DNA of 64,000 nt, taken from NCBI RefSeq assembly GCF_910592395.1, contig NC_088315.1:12340501-12404500 (forward strand), written 5' to 3'. The notes under the pieces were generated by a model. The model was given only the letters and a program-made list of their open reading frames with translations, did not search any database and was not told where the DNA came from. The translations under genes were made by a program, and so were the position numbers. This DNA is from Lineus longissimus (lineage: Eukaryota > Nemertea > Pilidiophora > Heteronemertea > Lineidae). Position 1 is the stretch's first letter; each line of letters opens with the position of its first letter. Positions 43,100-55,994 of this stretch are shown here, piece after piece.

Positions 43100-43863
43100 G
43101 TCCCCACTCCGCCAACATCGTCCTGAGGAAGGGACACCCTCAATTACTCAATTCCGCCTCGGATCAATGTTGATAATCGATGGTCGAAGCCCTATCTTCA
43201 AAACCAGTCACCAGTTGAATTTGTCGTCCCAATTGTTTTCAAATCAGAAACTATAAGACAGCCTCACTAGACTGTCAGCATGGTAATTGCGTTCCTGCCT
43301 CCCTTATCATTGGAGACTGTCACCATCAAAAAGGTAATTGCATTACTGCCTCCTTTTATCCTGTGGTATACAAGTCAATCACCTTCCCTGAAAATCTTTC
43401 AGCACAGAGTGAGCAGCATTATTGTGTCAATGAAAAAACAAAAACAAGACTTGAGTTTTATTGATTTATTCATCTAAACAATGCATCCCAATGGGTACAG
43501 ACAAGCACTTTAAGTACTGAATAGAAACACTGTCATTATTGCTAGCAAAATGCCCGTCCATCATGGAAATATGTTACATGTATTCATCTTCAACCCTGAA
43601 GTGCTCATTTGTTTTTCTTTCATCGAGCCCAAATCACTGTGTCACAAATGTAATGTAGTGTGGGGCATGAACTGCGAAAAGGACCAAATCAGACCCACCC
43701 CCAAGGGTGACATAGGTTAGCTAATACTAGTTATAGTAGATGGCTAAGAAACAAAAGAACCCACCTGCAATCAACCCAAAAAACAAACACACGTACCAAC
43801 ATACATGTATATTGTACCTAATCAAAACCTACAAATTTTTCTAATGTTCAACCCATTAAGGGT
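43100..43863. other. Gene-free stretch
   Basis: No exon with domain or splice support was found between the tandem array and the small inverted-repeat element. Confidence 0.35.
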
Positions 43864-44080
43864 TTGCTATAGGCACCGCCATTTTGGCTAGCGCTTGAAA
43901 TCTTGGAGCAATTAGAACTCATTCAAAATGAAGTGAATTCAAATTTCAAGGATGGTATGCAGTTCTTTGTTTTCCAGGGAACTGCACCCCAGCCTTGTAA
44001 TTGGGATTAACTGCATTTTGAATGAGTTCTAGTTGCTCCAAGATTTCAAGCTCTATCCAAAACGGCGGTGCCTATAGCAA
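43864..44080. mobile_element. 217-bp MITE with ~67-bp inverted arms
   Basis: TTGCTATAGGCACCGCC at 43864-43880 pairs with 44064-44080, and imperfect inverted homology continues to about 43930 and 44012. No ORF is present. The target duplication is not clear. Confidence 0.75.
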
Positions 44081-44544
44081 TTGAAAAAAATTTGACAAGT
44101 CAACTTTTACGCTCTACGTAGTACCCTGTACTGAGAGGCTTGGTAGGTGCTAAAATAACAAAACATGCACTTTTCTACCATTCATGAGTTGAAAATGAAA
44201 CTTGGCACATTTGAAGCTATGTACAAAATAAATTATCACAGCATTTCATCAAGATTCCTCCAGAAATAAGCATTACAAAGGAGAAAATGCGTAAATTAAT
44301 GCATTGCGTCAATGTACAGGAATAAATTAAAAAAACTATTTTGTTACCATGGTACCGTGGTTACTGAAATTTGTACTGAAAAATCCTCCTGGGCCCAAAA
44401 TCAGATTTAAAGCTGACATGCATCCAACTCCACTTGAAACATGATAGACACCCAGTGACAGGTCTCACTTGACTGCACAAACAACAAGTTCATTGACGAG
44501 ACAGGTCACAGCTGGATGAGAAGAAGAAAATGAAAAATATTATT

Positions 44545-44615
44545 CCCTGAACGGGTTTGAACTTAAGACCTTCTGTCCTTGATCCCTACAGTCTTACCCA
44601 CTGGGCCATGAAGCC
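44545..44615 (-). repeat. tRNA-derived SINE head or tRNA pseudogene
   Basis: On the minus strand the 71-nt block starts GGCTTCATGGCCCAGTGGG (A-box-like) and has AAGTTCAAACCC (B-box-like) at the expected spacing. It is followed by an AT-rich tail. The arms are too imperfect for a functional tRNA. A B-box-like partial relative is at about 62330-62400. Confidence 0.55.
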
Positions 44616-47600
44616 GTTGTCGAATAAGGACAGGTGGTTTTTGCCATACGTACCATTTTTAGTTTCAAAGTGATCATGTAAATTGCCCATTGACAAAGTA
44701 AAACCAAGATTCTTTAACGGCAGATAACGAGACAACCTGCGATGACTGATAAGGTTTTTATGCATGTATGCCAGATTTAAGAAAAAAACAAACTTGGGAG
44801 AAAATGGCCCCAGTAGTACACAGTGAACCAAAAAGACAGTGTGACCATTTTATGATGCACAATGATAACACAGACTCAGAATCAATGGGCTCCTGTTTAC
44901 CTAATCACTTAATATTGATGATTCAATCATCTTCCCTTTCTGGCTCAACTATACTAGTATCAATCTGTTCAATCCATTTTTCCAGTTCACTGTTTTCTTC
45001 AATTTCAACTTCAACTTCAGCCTCATAAGCATTGGCATCGTCCACCATTTCATCCAGCTCCACCACAGAAAATACATCTCCTAACCTGAGGGAAGTTGTT
45101 TTGAGTGTCTGAGAATATGACTGGAAGTCTGGAATGATAGGGACAATACTACCACAGGACTGCTGTAATAAGGAGAACTCCCGCTCTACAGACACAATCT
45201 TTGAAGATATCAAACTCATTTTTCCTTGCATCAACTTGCAATGCGATTTGGAGGCCACTCGTGCTAATGATTCGGTTAAGTGATTGTGCCTCTCACAGAA
45301 AACCTTAGCAACATTCAGGATTTCTTTACTGACTAACGAGATTTCTTCTTCCGCCCTCTCCTTCAGGCACAGTGTTTCCTCCGCATGACGATATCCTCGG
45401 GCATCAGGCCCTATTAAGAACTCACAACTGACGGCTTTTTCGAAGGTTAGAGTCGAATCAAACTTCTTGGTTAGATCATCCAAATACTTTCTGATCTGCA
45501 CATTTGTCCTTGCTATGCTTCGTTGCAACTTGATTGCAACTGCCTGGCCATCTTAAAAAAGAGAAAATTAGCAAGGATCAGCATATCAGTATCATTTTAC
45601 AGAAGTAACATCCCTTTATGGAACTTTGGCAGTATTTCCGAGTCCACTAACAGTCACACATCTGCCATCGTATGGAGTCTTATTTGCCCTGGCACTCAGT
45701 TACAAATGACCATGTTTCTCAGTCTCATCTGACGAACAGCTAGGAGAGTAAGAAATTTTGGTTCCTAGAACCTAGAACCTAGAACCCCCAACAATACATC
45801 AGAAGAGAAAGTTGATAGGTGAGGACCACTGGCCCTGTGCTATGCAGCACATGAATAATGATATAAGTGTAAAGAAGTTTGCGGTTTGAGTGGAAAAAAG
45901 TCACAGTGTTTCTTGATGTCAGAAACTGCTGAGCTGATAAGAACACTACTTCTACTCCAGCACTATGCACATGTAAAACATTGTGCCTATTGCGTGGTAG
46001 CCAGCAATGTTAACCACCAGGCTCCTCTAAGGACAACAATGATGATCAATTGTTTTAATGTATTTTTGTTTTTACCCAAGCTGTAAATGAAGTCTTTATA
46101 AATAGTAGATTGACACCTGTCTTGTTGAAAGGAGTAGCTAATCCATAGAAGATTGAGGGGGGAATCACAAATACCACTGTATTCATTGGCTGCCGGTGTT
46201 GTAAGAGCCTGATTGACCCAAATGAAATGTACGTACCTGCATATACTTCTTCTTTGTTTCAAGGAGAATTTTCCTTTCACTACAATGCTTATGAAGTAGG
46301 TGTAGAGTCTTCTCTTTCCCGGACAGAGCTGAAACAAAAAAGGAGACATGCATTTTTTTGACATACATGTACATGTACATGAAAGTCAGTTCACCAGTCG
46401 TTGGCTTGCTTGTTTTGACATTTATTTGATATCATTGTCAACACAGCTATCTGGTTAAGAAGGTTTGGACTTGAGCCTTCCAATGACTTGCCCCATTTGG
46501 GAAATATGCCCAGGTTCGGAAAATTTAAATTACATCAAAGTTTCTCCTATACACTGTACAATGTTTCATTAGTTTTCATTTTGGCAAAATACACTCACGC
46601 ATAGCAATATACATACCCTAGTTTGTTGAAAGCCGATTAGCCTCCCTCAAGCTATGGTCTCGTACATCAGTGACAGACACTGAAATATAAAAGAAGTGCA
46701 TATTCAACTGAAATACTTTAGAACATCATCTTCACTGACTTCAGGTTACCATCAGGCCCGCCCTCTTTGAACCTTCACACAACCAGCCAGTGAGACTACA
46801 ACCCATAATTCAATAGTGTTGGATGAATTTCAACAGTCAACTCAGAAAAGCTGGTTGATCATAGTTGATGTGCAAGATGAGGAGGTCAACAGAGGGTAAA
46901 ATGAACATTTATACATTATGATGTTGGGAATAATGAAAGCAAGCTAATGCATGGTGAACGACCTCTGATACTGCTCTACATGTCTATTATATCAGCTTCA
47001 TAAGTGCAATGCATTGGCCAATTCTTTTTGTAGAATAGCACAACTTAAGAAATAAGAAAGGTCAGATGTACCTTGCATAACTCTGAGTAGGGATGACAAT
47101 TCCTCACCAGCAGCTGCCAACTGATCCTTAGCCCTGTCAATCTTTGTGCGAAGGAAAGTGCCTGCAAAAATTAGATATCATCTACATGAACCTGAAGTTT
47201 CCGGTTTATTAAACCCCCATCTGGGAAGGTGGAAAAGCAGGCCACCTCACAAACTCCCAATATGTGCCAAAAGCAGGACTTCCCAAAATGCAAAATATCC
47301 TTCATACCAAAGTTGAATGGTGCAAAACCCATCTGGTCCAATATTGTTGTGTGGATAGAAGTACATGTACACAGTGTTATTCAAGTCTTTTGTGGAAAAG
47401 AAACAGACTTGAATGGATTTTTTTGGAAGACAACATGGTCGAAGGTCAGATCACAGCCAGTGTTGGGCATGACACATCTTTTACTCATAACAATAACATA
47501 CATGTACAATCCTGGTAAAAATTCACCAGAAATATGCTTTTTCTTTCTAAGGTGGGCACTTTTGTGACACACACAAACACCTGAGGGCTTGTGAACCTAT

Positions 47601-49640
47601 CAACACTTATATTTGATGGGATAACATTTCTTACCAATTTTCAGCTGTTTCCTGTTTGCATAGTGTATGAGGGCATCAGTCAGCGTATCAATGCGATGGC
47701 TGGGTGTCATCTCTTTGGTAATTTTTGAAAAGCTCCGGAGATAGGACCACAGTCTCTCTAGACTTTCACCATCTGTCAGACCAAAACCAGGGAGCCTTCG
47801 TGGGCTGTATGTAACGCACCTTGAAAAGTAAAATATGAAGGATGGAAAAGGACTTGCCATGTTGATCAGTTTATTACTGGATATCTGGGGGTTTCAGTGG
47901 AGAGCAGAGAAATTATACACTTTATCATCATTTGTGCTTTTAATATAATGCTCCTAACACCAAGGTCTGCACCAGCGGGTGCTTCAATTGCGCTCGTGCC
48001 TTAGGCTTCTGCATTCACATGGTAACCTTCCTCTTCGACGGAGCCTTGCGTCCTGATTGCTCACACAATTTACACCAAATTAGGGCGTTTAAAAAGCTGA
48101 TGACTTAGATCAAGTGGATACAAATTGATTTCTTCCATATTGAAATGGTTTAAGGAAAAGATACCGAAAAACCCTACATGTAGTGTTCTCAAGAGAAATT
48201 TGAAATAATGAAAATGGGAAACTTAATAGAACATCATGCTGTCAGATGAGGTCCAGTCAGAAAGCCAACTTGCTGTTTATGGAGGGAGGAACAGCAGGTG
48301 ATTTGTGGTTGATGAGAGTAAAACTGAAAAAACATTCTTACCTGGCAATCCCACTTGTGTCCGTAGGCATGGAAAATGGGAATTGCCATTTTCACAGCAT
48401 CAAGAGAAATATCACTGTGGTGTTTCTGAAAAGATCATTACTCATAATAGATCTTGCTGATGGCATACATGGAGATGAGTGACAAATTCCCAACCCTTCC
48501 ACAAAAGCATCAAATCCTATCAGTATTTCAACCCACAAAGGGGTAACAAGTTTTTATATCGAGGTACATCAATTTTCAAACCTATGGAGAACTTTTTGAC
48601 ATCCTGAGAATCTAAGATGATTTCAAGTCAATTCATGGTTGTGTAATAACATATTACATGTAACATGGAGGTTTAAAAATGAATCAGAACGGAACAAAGT
48701 GGATACGTGTATGGTATCTTTCAAACATGCTGAAATTGATATATGCAGGTACATGGATGCAATGTTTATCAAACTTGTCAACAACACACCTTTATGTAAC
48801 TTTCAAACATGCACGAAATGTCATACATAAAGGAAATATCTGATGTACCATACTTTTCCATTAGCTGCTGCAGGAGATAAACTGGGTAGGAAAGCCTGAA
48901 AAGTTGATAAGAGGATACAAAACGCTTTATAACAGTTTCGTATAAATGCACATGACTCATTGTAAAAATTTAGTAGCACCGTTTACACAAATGATGTTTC
49001 AAATGATTCTACCATCCTTTTTCAGAACTACATGTAAGATGTCTGGACGACTAGTTGTCGTATTGCCTCGACTCTTGAGATCTCAAAAATAAGGCTTTGG
49101 TAGTAATGCCAGTTAGTGTAATGCAATTTATAGTACTTTGCCTCAATACATGTTACTCCTGGTGTCAGGTTAAACTCAAGAGTAAAAAGTAACACATAAA
49201 TGACAGATTCATGCACGGATTCAAATTTTAGCACAAATGATGAGTGGTGAAAACCGCGAAGTATAAGATGATAATAGTGGTATTCAGCATATTAGAATTA
49301 CAGTGGACCCCCCTCATCTGACAAATATGTGAGAGACATAAATTAGGTACCAAATTAATTTCTATATCATTTTTAACCTGTGTAAACAAGACACCTTTAT
49401 CAAGACAGCATTTAGTCACAGGGGTGCCTTAAAAGAGAGGGTTTGTGGTTCATGTAAACTCACCGTTCGCCATGTTTCAAGCTGAACATCATTTGGGGGA
49501 AGTCATGCCTGCACGAAGCCCCAAACACTGCAGTTTCGTCTAGTTTGTAATACCTTCCCTTTGTACGTATATTACTGCCAGCTTTGAATTCATTGCAGTC
49601 CTAAAAATAAGAACAAAGAACTGTGAATGCATGCAGGGCA

Positions 49641-50973
49641 AAATGAAACGGCCAGGGGCCATTGTGCTCACCGTATACATCTTTTAGTAGGCAGGATCAT
49701 GCTTAGTTTACAGGTGAATATGGTGAACACAATCAGGCATGAAGACTTTTTTTAGATGTGTATTGATGTCAAGTAATAAGACAGGGCAGTATATATAAGT
49801 TTATGATCCAACCAATAATTGTCTATGACATCAACAAGATCAATATCGTGTGATTGCTAAGAGTCCCTGCAATAAAAATTTCATCGAAAAAAAGTCATCA
49901 ATAAGCGAGATATTGCACATCCTACCTTTTCAGTTTTGACCCCCTGGTGGCCAAATCAAGAATCAGATCAGGCCAAAATTCGGTGTCCGAGATTATCTGA
50001 TGTAGGGGGTTACATGTACCAACTTTCAAGTTCATAGCTTCAGCAGTTAAGAAACGTGCCATAGTTGCACTCTAACGGCCAATTTACGCCATTTGACCTC
50101 TGTGACCTAGAAAGGAGGTCAAATCCAAAAATCGTAGGACATGTGGTGTATCCTTGCTAGAAGTCCCTGCCATAAAAAATTTATCGAAAACAATTCACTC
50201 AAATAAGCAAGATATTGCACATCTTACTTATTCCATTATGGCCCCCTGGTGGCCGAATAAAGAATCAGATCGGGCCAAAATTCGGCATCAGAGGTTATCT
50301 GATGTAGGGGGTTATATGCACCAAGTTTCAAGTTCATAGCTTGGTTAAGAAACGTGCCATAGTTTACACTCTAACGGCCAATTTACGCCATATGACCTCT
50401 GTGACCTTGAAAAGTAGGTCAAATTGAAAACCCGTAAGATATGTGATGTATTCTTCCTAAGAGTACCTACCATAAATATTTTATCGAAAACAAGTCGCTT
50501 ATAAGCGAGATATCACACTTTTTAGATTTCCACTTTTGGCCCCCTGGTGGCAAAGTTGAGAATCAGATCAAACTGAAATTCAGCACCAGAGGCTATGTGA
50601 TATAGGGGGTTTTATGTACCAAGTTTCAAGTTCATAGCTTTAGTGGTTAAGAAACGTGCCATAGTTTACACTCTAATGGCCAATTTACGCCATATGACCT
50701 CTGTGACCTTGAAAACAAGGTCAAATTAAAAACCCGTATAATATAAAATGTATATTTGCTATGAGTACCTACAACAAAAGTTTTATCGAAAACAAGTCAC
50801 TAATAAGCGAGATATCACACTTTTTAGATATCGACATTTGGCCCCCTGGTGGCCAAACAGAGAAACAGATCGGACCGAAAATCAGTGTCAGAGGTCAGCT
50901 GACCTAGGGCATTCTGTGTACAAAGTTTCAAGTTCATAGCCCTAGCAGTTAAGAAACGTGCCACTGTTAGGAT

Positions 50974-51032
<59 letters not shown>

Positions 51033-51077
51033 AGACACAGCGCTATCATATAGACTCCCCTTACGGTGAGCCAAAAA
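49641..51077 (+). mobile_element. Dispersed repeat with ~300-bp modules and (ACG)n tail, copy A
   Basis: Begins AAATGAAACGGCCAGGGGCC followed by TTGTGCTCACCGTA, and ends TTACGGTGAGCCAAAAA, so the ends are partly inverted. Four similar ~300-bp modules share GGCCCCCTGGTGGCC, AAGAAACGTGCCA and TGACCTCTGTGACCT. A (GAC)n run at about 50974-51031 precedes the end. It lies in the KDZ intron between exons 51374 and 49600. Confidence 0.75.
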
Positions 51078-51769
51078 GAATATGGTATTTTCAAAACATG
51101 AGTACCAGACAGGTACAGCATGAGCCACATAACTTGAATGTACATGTACATATTTGTATGATATTTAGTGGAAAAACACCATTTCAGCACATCGTCAACG
51201 AAACAGAAAAAAAGGTATCTTTACAGAAAAAGGCCAAAAATGAGGCCAATGGCATTATTGATGGATGACACTGAAAATTAAGCGATTTTTAGGATTCTAT
51301 GGGCAGTTTCCATGCCTCAAAAATTGAGAGAAAGTGGCACAGTCAGGCAGGAGGATTGACAATCAATACTCACAACATCTTTGTTTGGCTCAGAAATGTC
51401 ACTGGACCTCACAAATTTATCCACCTCATCTTGGTCAAGGAAGTATAAGCCTTCGTGTTTTGGTTTTGCCACGCTTTCACCAGAAGTTTTCTTCCTAACC
51501 AGACCAAAATTGGCATCCATTGAAAGAATTCTTGGATATTCATCCTTCTGCAAACAAAACAAAGTTTTTGAAAAATACTTATAATGTGAACTAATATATT
51601 TACAGGAATGTATTTTAAGTTGATTTCTTGATGAAATAACCAATGGATCACAATTAACTTGTTTCTTTGATCCAGTAATAATATCATCCATACAGGTCCG
51701 TACAAACATTGGAAGTATATTTTGTCAGGGCAACACTAAAACTGTGCTATGCTATTCTGTTGTTGTACA

Positions 51770-51925
51770 GGTAGGGACAGTTTCTCGCCTGTAAATTGTG
51801 AGAAACAGCGACACAGACAGGTTGGAGGAGGGTGGGTCGACAGATATACAGCACTGTTCAGCTCAGAAACTACACTGGACCTCACATATTTATCCACCTT
51901 TACTGGTTCCAATTCTGCAGGACAC
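51770..51925 (-). repeat. Degenerate second copy of the 51374 exon edge
   Basis: The minus-strand frame VDKYVRSSVVSELN resembles VDKFVRSSDISEPN of exon 51374-51547, and the adjoining intron sequence is similar too. The block is a partial, decayed duplication about 455 bp away. It lies in an intron and is not needed for the frame. Confidence 0.6.
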
Positions 51926-52155
51926 AACTAGAGACCACCTTTTAATGTCATGTAAATCATATGTCATCACAAGATTGTATTAAGTAGTCAGTTGCACAAA
52001 GGTGCATCATTTTTAAAATCAGGTGCCTGAGTGTCTTCAGTGACTCCACATGGTATGACGTCTTTCTTTGGAGTATATTTTTTGGTACCAAATAGTTTGT
52101 CCCCAACGCCTGATTTAAATGCCAGTTTAATACTTTATGTGGTTATATTTCTGCT

Positions 52156-53196
52156 AAATGAAATGGCCAGGGCCATTGTGCTCACCTCATGTGGAGGAAA
52201 GATGGATAAAGAGCATGGTATTGTGTCATGTAGTGTTAGGTTTGATGTAGGTCCAAGCAATTACAATTTCCCCAAAATGGAAAATTTACAGTACATTCGA
52301 CCTCTGTGACCTTGAAAAGTAGATCAAATCAAAGAAGACCTGGGTGACACATTGAATGGTTGTTAGAATTAGATGTACCTATGATATTAAATTGGTGCCA
52401 ATTGGGCAAGTCATTACTAGGAATAATGGCATTTTGAAGAATTTAGGATTTGGCCCCCTCCCTGGAGGCCAAACGGCAAATCAGATCGCACCAAACTTCA
52501 GTACCTGAGATCACCTGACCAAGGGGTACATGTGTACTTAATTTGTGATCAATAGTCATTGCAGTTAAGAAACGTGCCATAATTACGGCCTGACGGCCAA
52601 TTTACGCCATTTGACCTCTGTGACCTTGACAAGAAGGTTAAATTAAAAACCTGTGTGACATATACTGTATGGTGGTTAGATGTACCCATGATATCAAATT
52701 GGTGGCAATCGGGCAAGAAGTTAAGGAATAATTACATTTTTAAGGTTTTTGGATTTTGCCCCCTGGTGGTTAAGTGGTGAATCATATTGGTCCAAACTTC
52801 AGTCCCTGAGATCACCTGACTAAGGGGTAAATGTGTACCAAATTTGGTATCAATAGTCATTGCAGTTTAGAAACGTGCCATCGTTACATCCTAACGGCCA
52901 ATTTACACCATTTGACCTCTGTGACCTTGAAAAGGAGGTCAAATCAAAAACCCGGAGGATATATGATGCACCTTTGCTAGAAGTACCTAACATATTTTTT
53001 TCAAAATTTCCCGACTACTATTAAGGGAGATATTGCATATTTTCACTTTTAACGTTTGGCCCCCTGGTGGCCAAACCATGAAACGAATCGGACCGAAACT
53101 TGGTCTCCAAGGTGTCATTACATAAGGGTACATGTGTACCAAGTTTCAACTCAATAGCTCTAACAGTTACGAAACGTGCCCTGCTAACGGACGACG

Positions 53197-53228
<32 letters not shown>

Positions 53229-53284
53229 ACGACGGACGCCACGGTATGGGATAAGCTCACCTCTGCTAAGAGGTGAGCTAAAAA
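52156..53284 (+). mobile_element. Dispersed repeat with modules and (ACG)n tail, copy B
   Basis: Same family as 49641-51077, with three modules and a (GAC)n run at about 53186-53236. It ends GAGGTGAGCTAAAAA. Same orientation, in the next KDZ intron. Confidence 0.75.
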
Positions 53285-55994
53285 GGTGGGTCAGTTTTGA
53301 TTGATCTCACAGGTCAAGGCATTCCTAACAATTTTTGAAGCTGTCAAATGACCCTTTAATCATACAATACCTGTGGGCATGCTGGGCATTCAAACAGCCG
53401 CTCACTAAAATAGGGGCTGATGCCTGATAATGTATTCATCTGATGCACGAAGTACCGGTATTCTTCAAAGGGTTCGTTGATTAGCACCTTGTACACATCT
53501 TGAAGAATCTGTGAAGAAGGAAAACATGTGAACATAAAAACCTGTTTGAACTACCGATTGTTCACATGTACACACTTCCATAAAAGTCTTTGCCGCTGAT
53601 GGAATAATGGTCCTCAACAGAATATCCATAATTAGAATTTCATATGTAGGCTGAAGCTTGTGAATAAGGATAAATTATGTCTGTGTACTTCACAAAATTT
53701 ACTAGCTACTCTCAAAAGAGGTGTAGGAAAATAATGCAAGCCAGTCATGTGAAATGTCGTACTCAAGCTAAATATTTTTAAGGGTTTTGAAAAGGCATTT
53801 TGGTTATTCTTTCACTTCCAGTTTAACATATGTCACAAATTTTCAAGGCATCACTTACTGGGTTATCTGTAACAACAAAAGGGTGATAGATTAGCTTCAG
53901 TGCTTCGCAAAAATCCATCACAGGTACAGGAACCTGAAGGTACAACACCCGCAGCATTTCCATGATATGGAAGTCGAAGCACATCTTTGGTTTCTTAGGT
54001 GATGACGGCCAAAAGTGGTGCCTTATCAGGGTTGTTGCCTCTTCCTCACAGGGACAGAATTGACATTTGGCTTTATGATGTCTGCCTGAAATAATCGTTA
54101 TTACAAGGTCACGAATACTACAGAACCAAGGCGAACCAAGGCAGACCTATTGACTATATTTTATTTTGGTTACCACTTGCTGCTGGGAAACGGTAAGAAA
54201 TCATAACTTCAAAGATTTATGACCACTATTTCAATTTGTCAGTAGAAGTAAGACTAATTACATGTATATCATTATATGTAAAAACGCTCATTGGTCTTAG
54301 GCAATGTTCAAGACCAGAGTGAACAATTACATCACTTGAAAGATCCTACTACTGTAAAAACTGAAACTTCTGCAGCTAAATGATATTCACTATACATGTA
54401 TATTAGATGAGAATACCTTTGGCATCAACAACTATTATATTCTCGGAAGTAGGTAGGTGTGACTGCAATGCGGATGTACGAAGGAATCTATGATCACATC
54501 ATCAGGAGAGAAGGGTACCCATGCGTTAATCTGAAAGAGCACAATAATTCACAACATGAACAACAATGAGAGGCAAGGTGGTGTGAAATAAATGTTACTT
54601 TGGCAACACTTCCATCACTGGCATAAATGAACTCAAATTTCCGATTAACCAACCTGATTCATAATAATAATGACACATGATAATGAGATATGTCACCCAG
54701 GCTTAACACTTCATAAGGTTTTAAACAATTCATCCTTGGTGTCTGGGGATTCATTACAGTTGTAATGCTGTGACAAAACTTGTCTAGGTGATATTTTGGT
54801 GCCCCCAATACACCGAGATTCTGATTTAAATATAGTGATGAACTATGTACATGTATTATCAATAAAGGTATTACCTACCCTCCAAATATACATCATGTGA
54901 AAATACTGAAACAAGTGAGCTTTCCTGATGCACTCAAGGCAAAGAAATGTTCTGGGAGAACAGTCGCTGCAGTGGTATATATCAGCTGAAGAAATCCCAC
55001 AGTTATCACACTGTTCAGAAGGTGCAAGACTCTCATGAAATGCAGTTAATAAACTGGTCCTCAACGCAGTACAACTTTCATTTTGATTGTACTTGGCCTT
55101 ACGGTATCGCCCAGTGGCGTTGGCAGATGATTTTTGACCTAGAAATAAAAAAGAAGAAAATAACAATCACTGTCATGATTGTCAATCAGACAATAGTAGA
55201 GCGCCTATTGTGGCTTTTATTTAGGTTCTGTTAATGCAATCACAGGGAATTACTGCCCAGTCTTAGGCTGACATAAAAAGTAATGGGGGCCAGTTGTTTG
55301 AATTGTATAATATTAAAATATAACAAAACGAAGAAGATTCAGCAGGGCCACTGTTTGAATTAATACATTATCGTCTTCTGTCCAAGCAGAAGACCCGCTA
55401 GTGCTATGAGAAAGTTCTGACCATGTCTCTCAGTCTCATCAGAAAAAATTGTTTTTATATCATTCATATCATTAGGCTAATACCACAGACATGACAGAGC
55501 AACTAAATTAAAACCTAACAGAAAATGATCTGATGATAAATCAACTAGAAAATACAAGGTATTTTAGTTAGTATCAGTGTGAAACACTAAAGACTGAGTC
55601 AACAGGAGTGAACCCTGCCACTTGGAATAAAGATTCAAAAGTTCAGCATTTTGCCACTAGTGAAATGTGGTCTTTACTCTTCTTCAAGAAAGGTGATGTT
55701 GCATTTACGGTTCAGTGTGAATGATGCGCACAATCTGAATGAGATCTTTAAAACAGAACTTACAGTGGATTGAGTAGTTTATAGATGATGAGCCAAACTC
55801 ATTTGACACCTGAAGGGGCAGGACATCGTACGGATTGCCATTCAGATGCTGCACTGGAACCGGTACTGAAGAACTAGTGCTAGTAACAGTCACATGTCCT
55901 GGGGGGCGGTAAGGAAGACTTCGCGTCTTCAAGTGATTTCCTTTACCCGCTACTTGATACTTGAAAGAAATTCGACCTTTCTTCATTTCAACAC

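Larger units (their letters stand above)
44923..55994 (-). pseudogene. KDZ (Kyakuja-Dileera-Zisupton) transposase-like gene, at least 14 exons
   Basis: Exons, 5' to 3': 55764-55994, about 54880-55138, ~54417-54487, 53859-54085, 53371-53508, 51374-51547, 49464-49600, 48790-48895, 48342-48425, 47635-47819, 47072-47161, 46617-46679, 46237-46328 and 44923-45543. KDZ hallmarks: a cysteine cluster (QCDNCG, HCSDCSPRTFLCLEC), ENIIVVDAKG, CPACP then LSMDANFGL (probable catalytic Asp), FGASCRHDFP, MYDISC, FHAYGHKWDCQ and GFGLTDGESLERLWSYL. A coiled C-terminus follows. Most junctions keep phase. Breaks: TACATACA at the start of exon 47635-47819 shifts the frame, and TAG occurs in 46617-46679. The join between exons 2 and 3 is unresolved. 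It could be a decayed transposon or a host-derived copy. Confidence 0.8.

Noticed and set aside
44545-44615. Functional tRNA gene
   Set aside because: A and B boxes are present but the acceptor and anticodon arms do not pair well; a SINE head or pseudogene is more likely.
50942-51190. Minus-strand frame with polyserine
   Set aside because: Translation of the (GAC)n microsatellite.
54843-55166. TRIM or B-box zinc-finger gene
   Set aside because: The cysteine pattern and the downstream exons fit the CxC cluster of KDZ transposases better.
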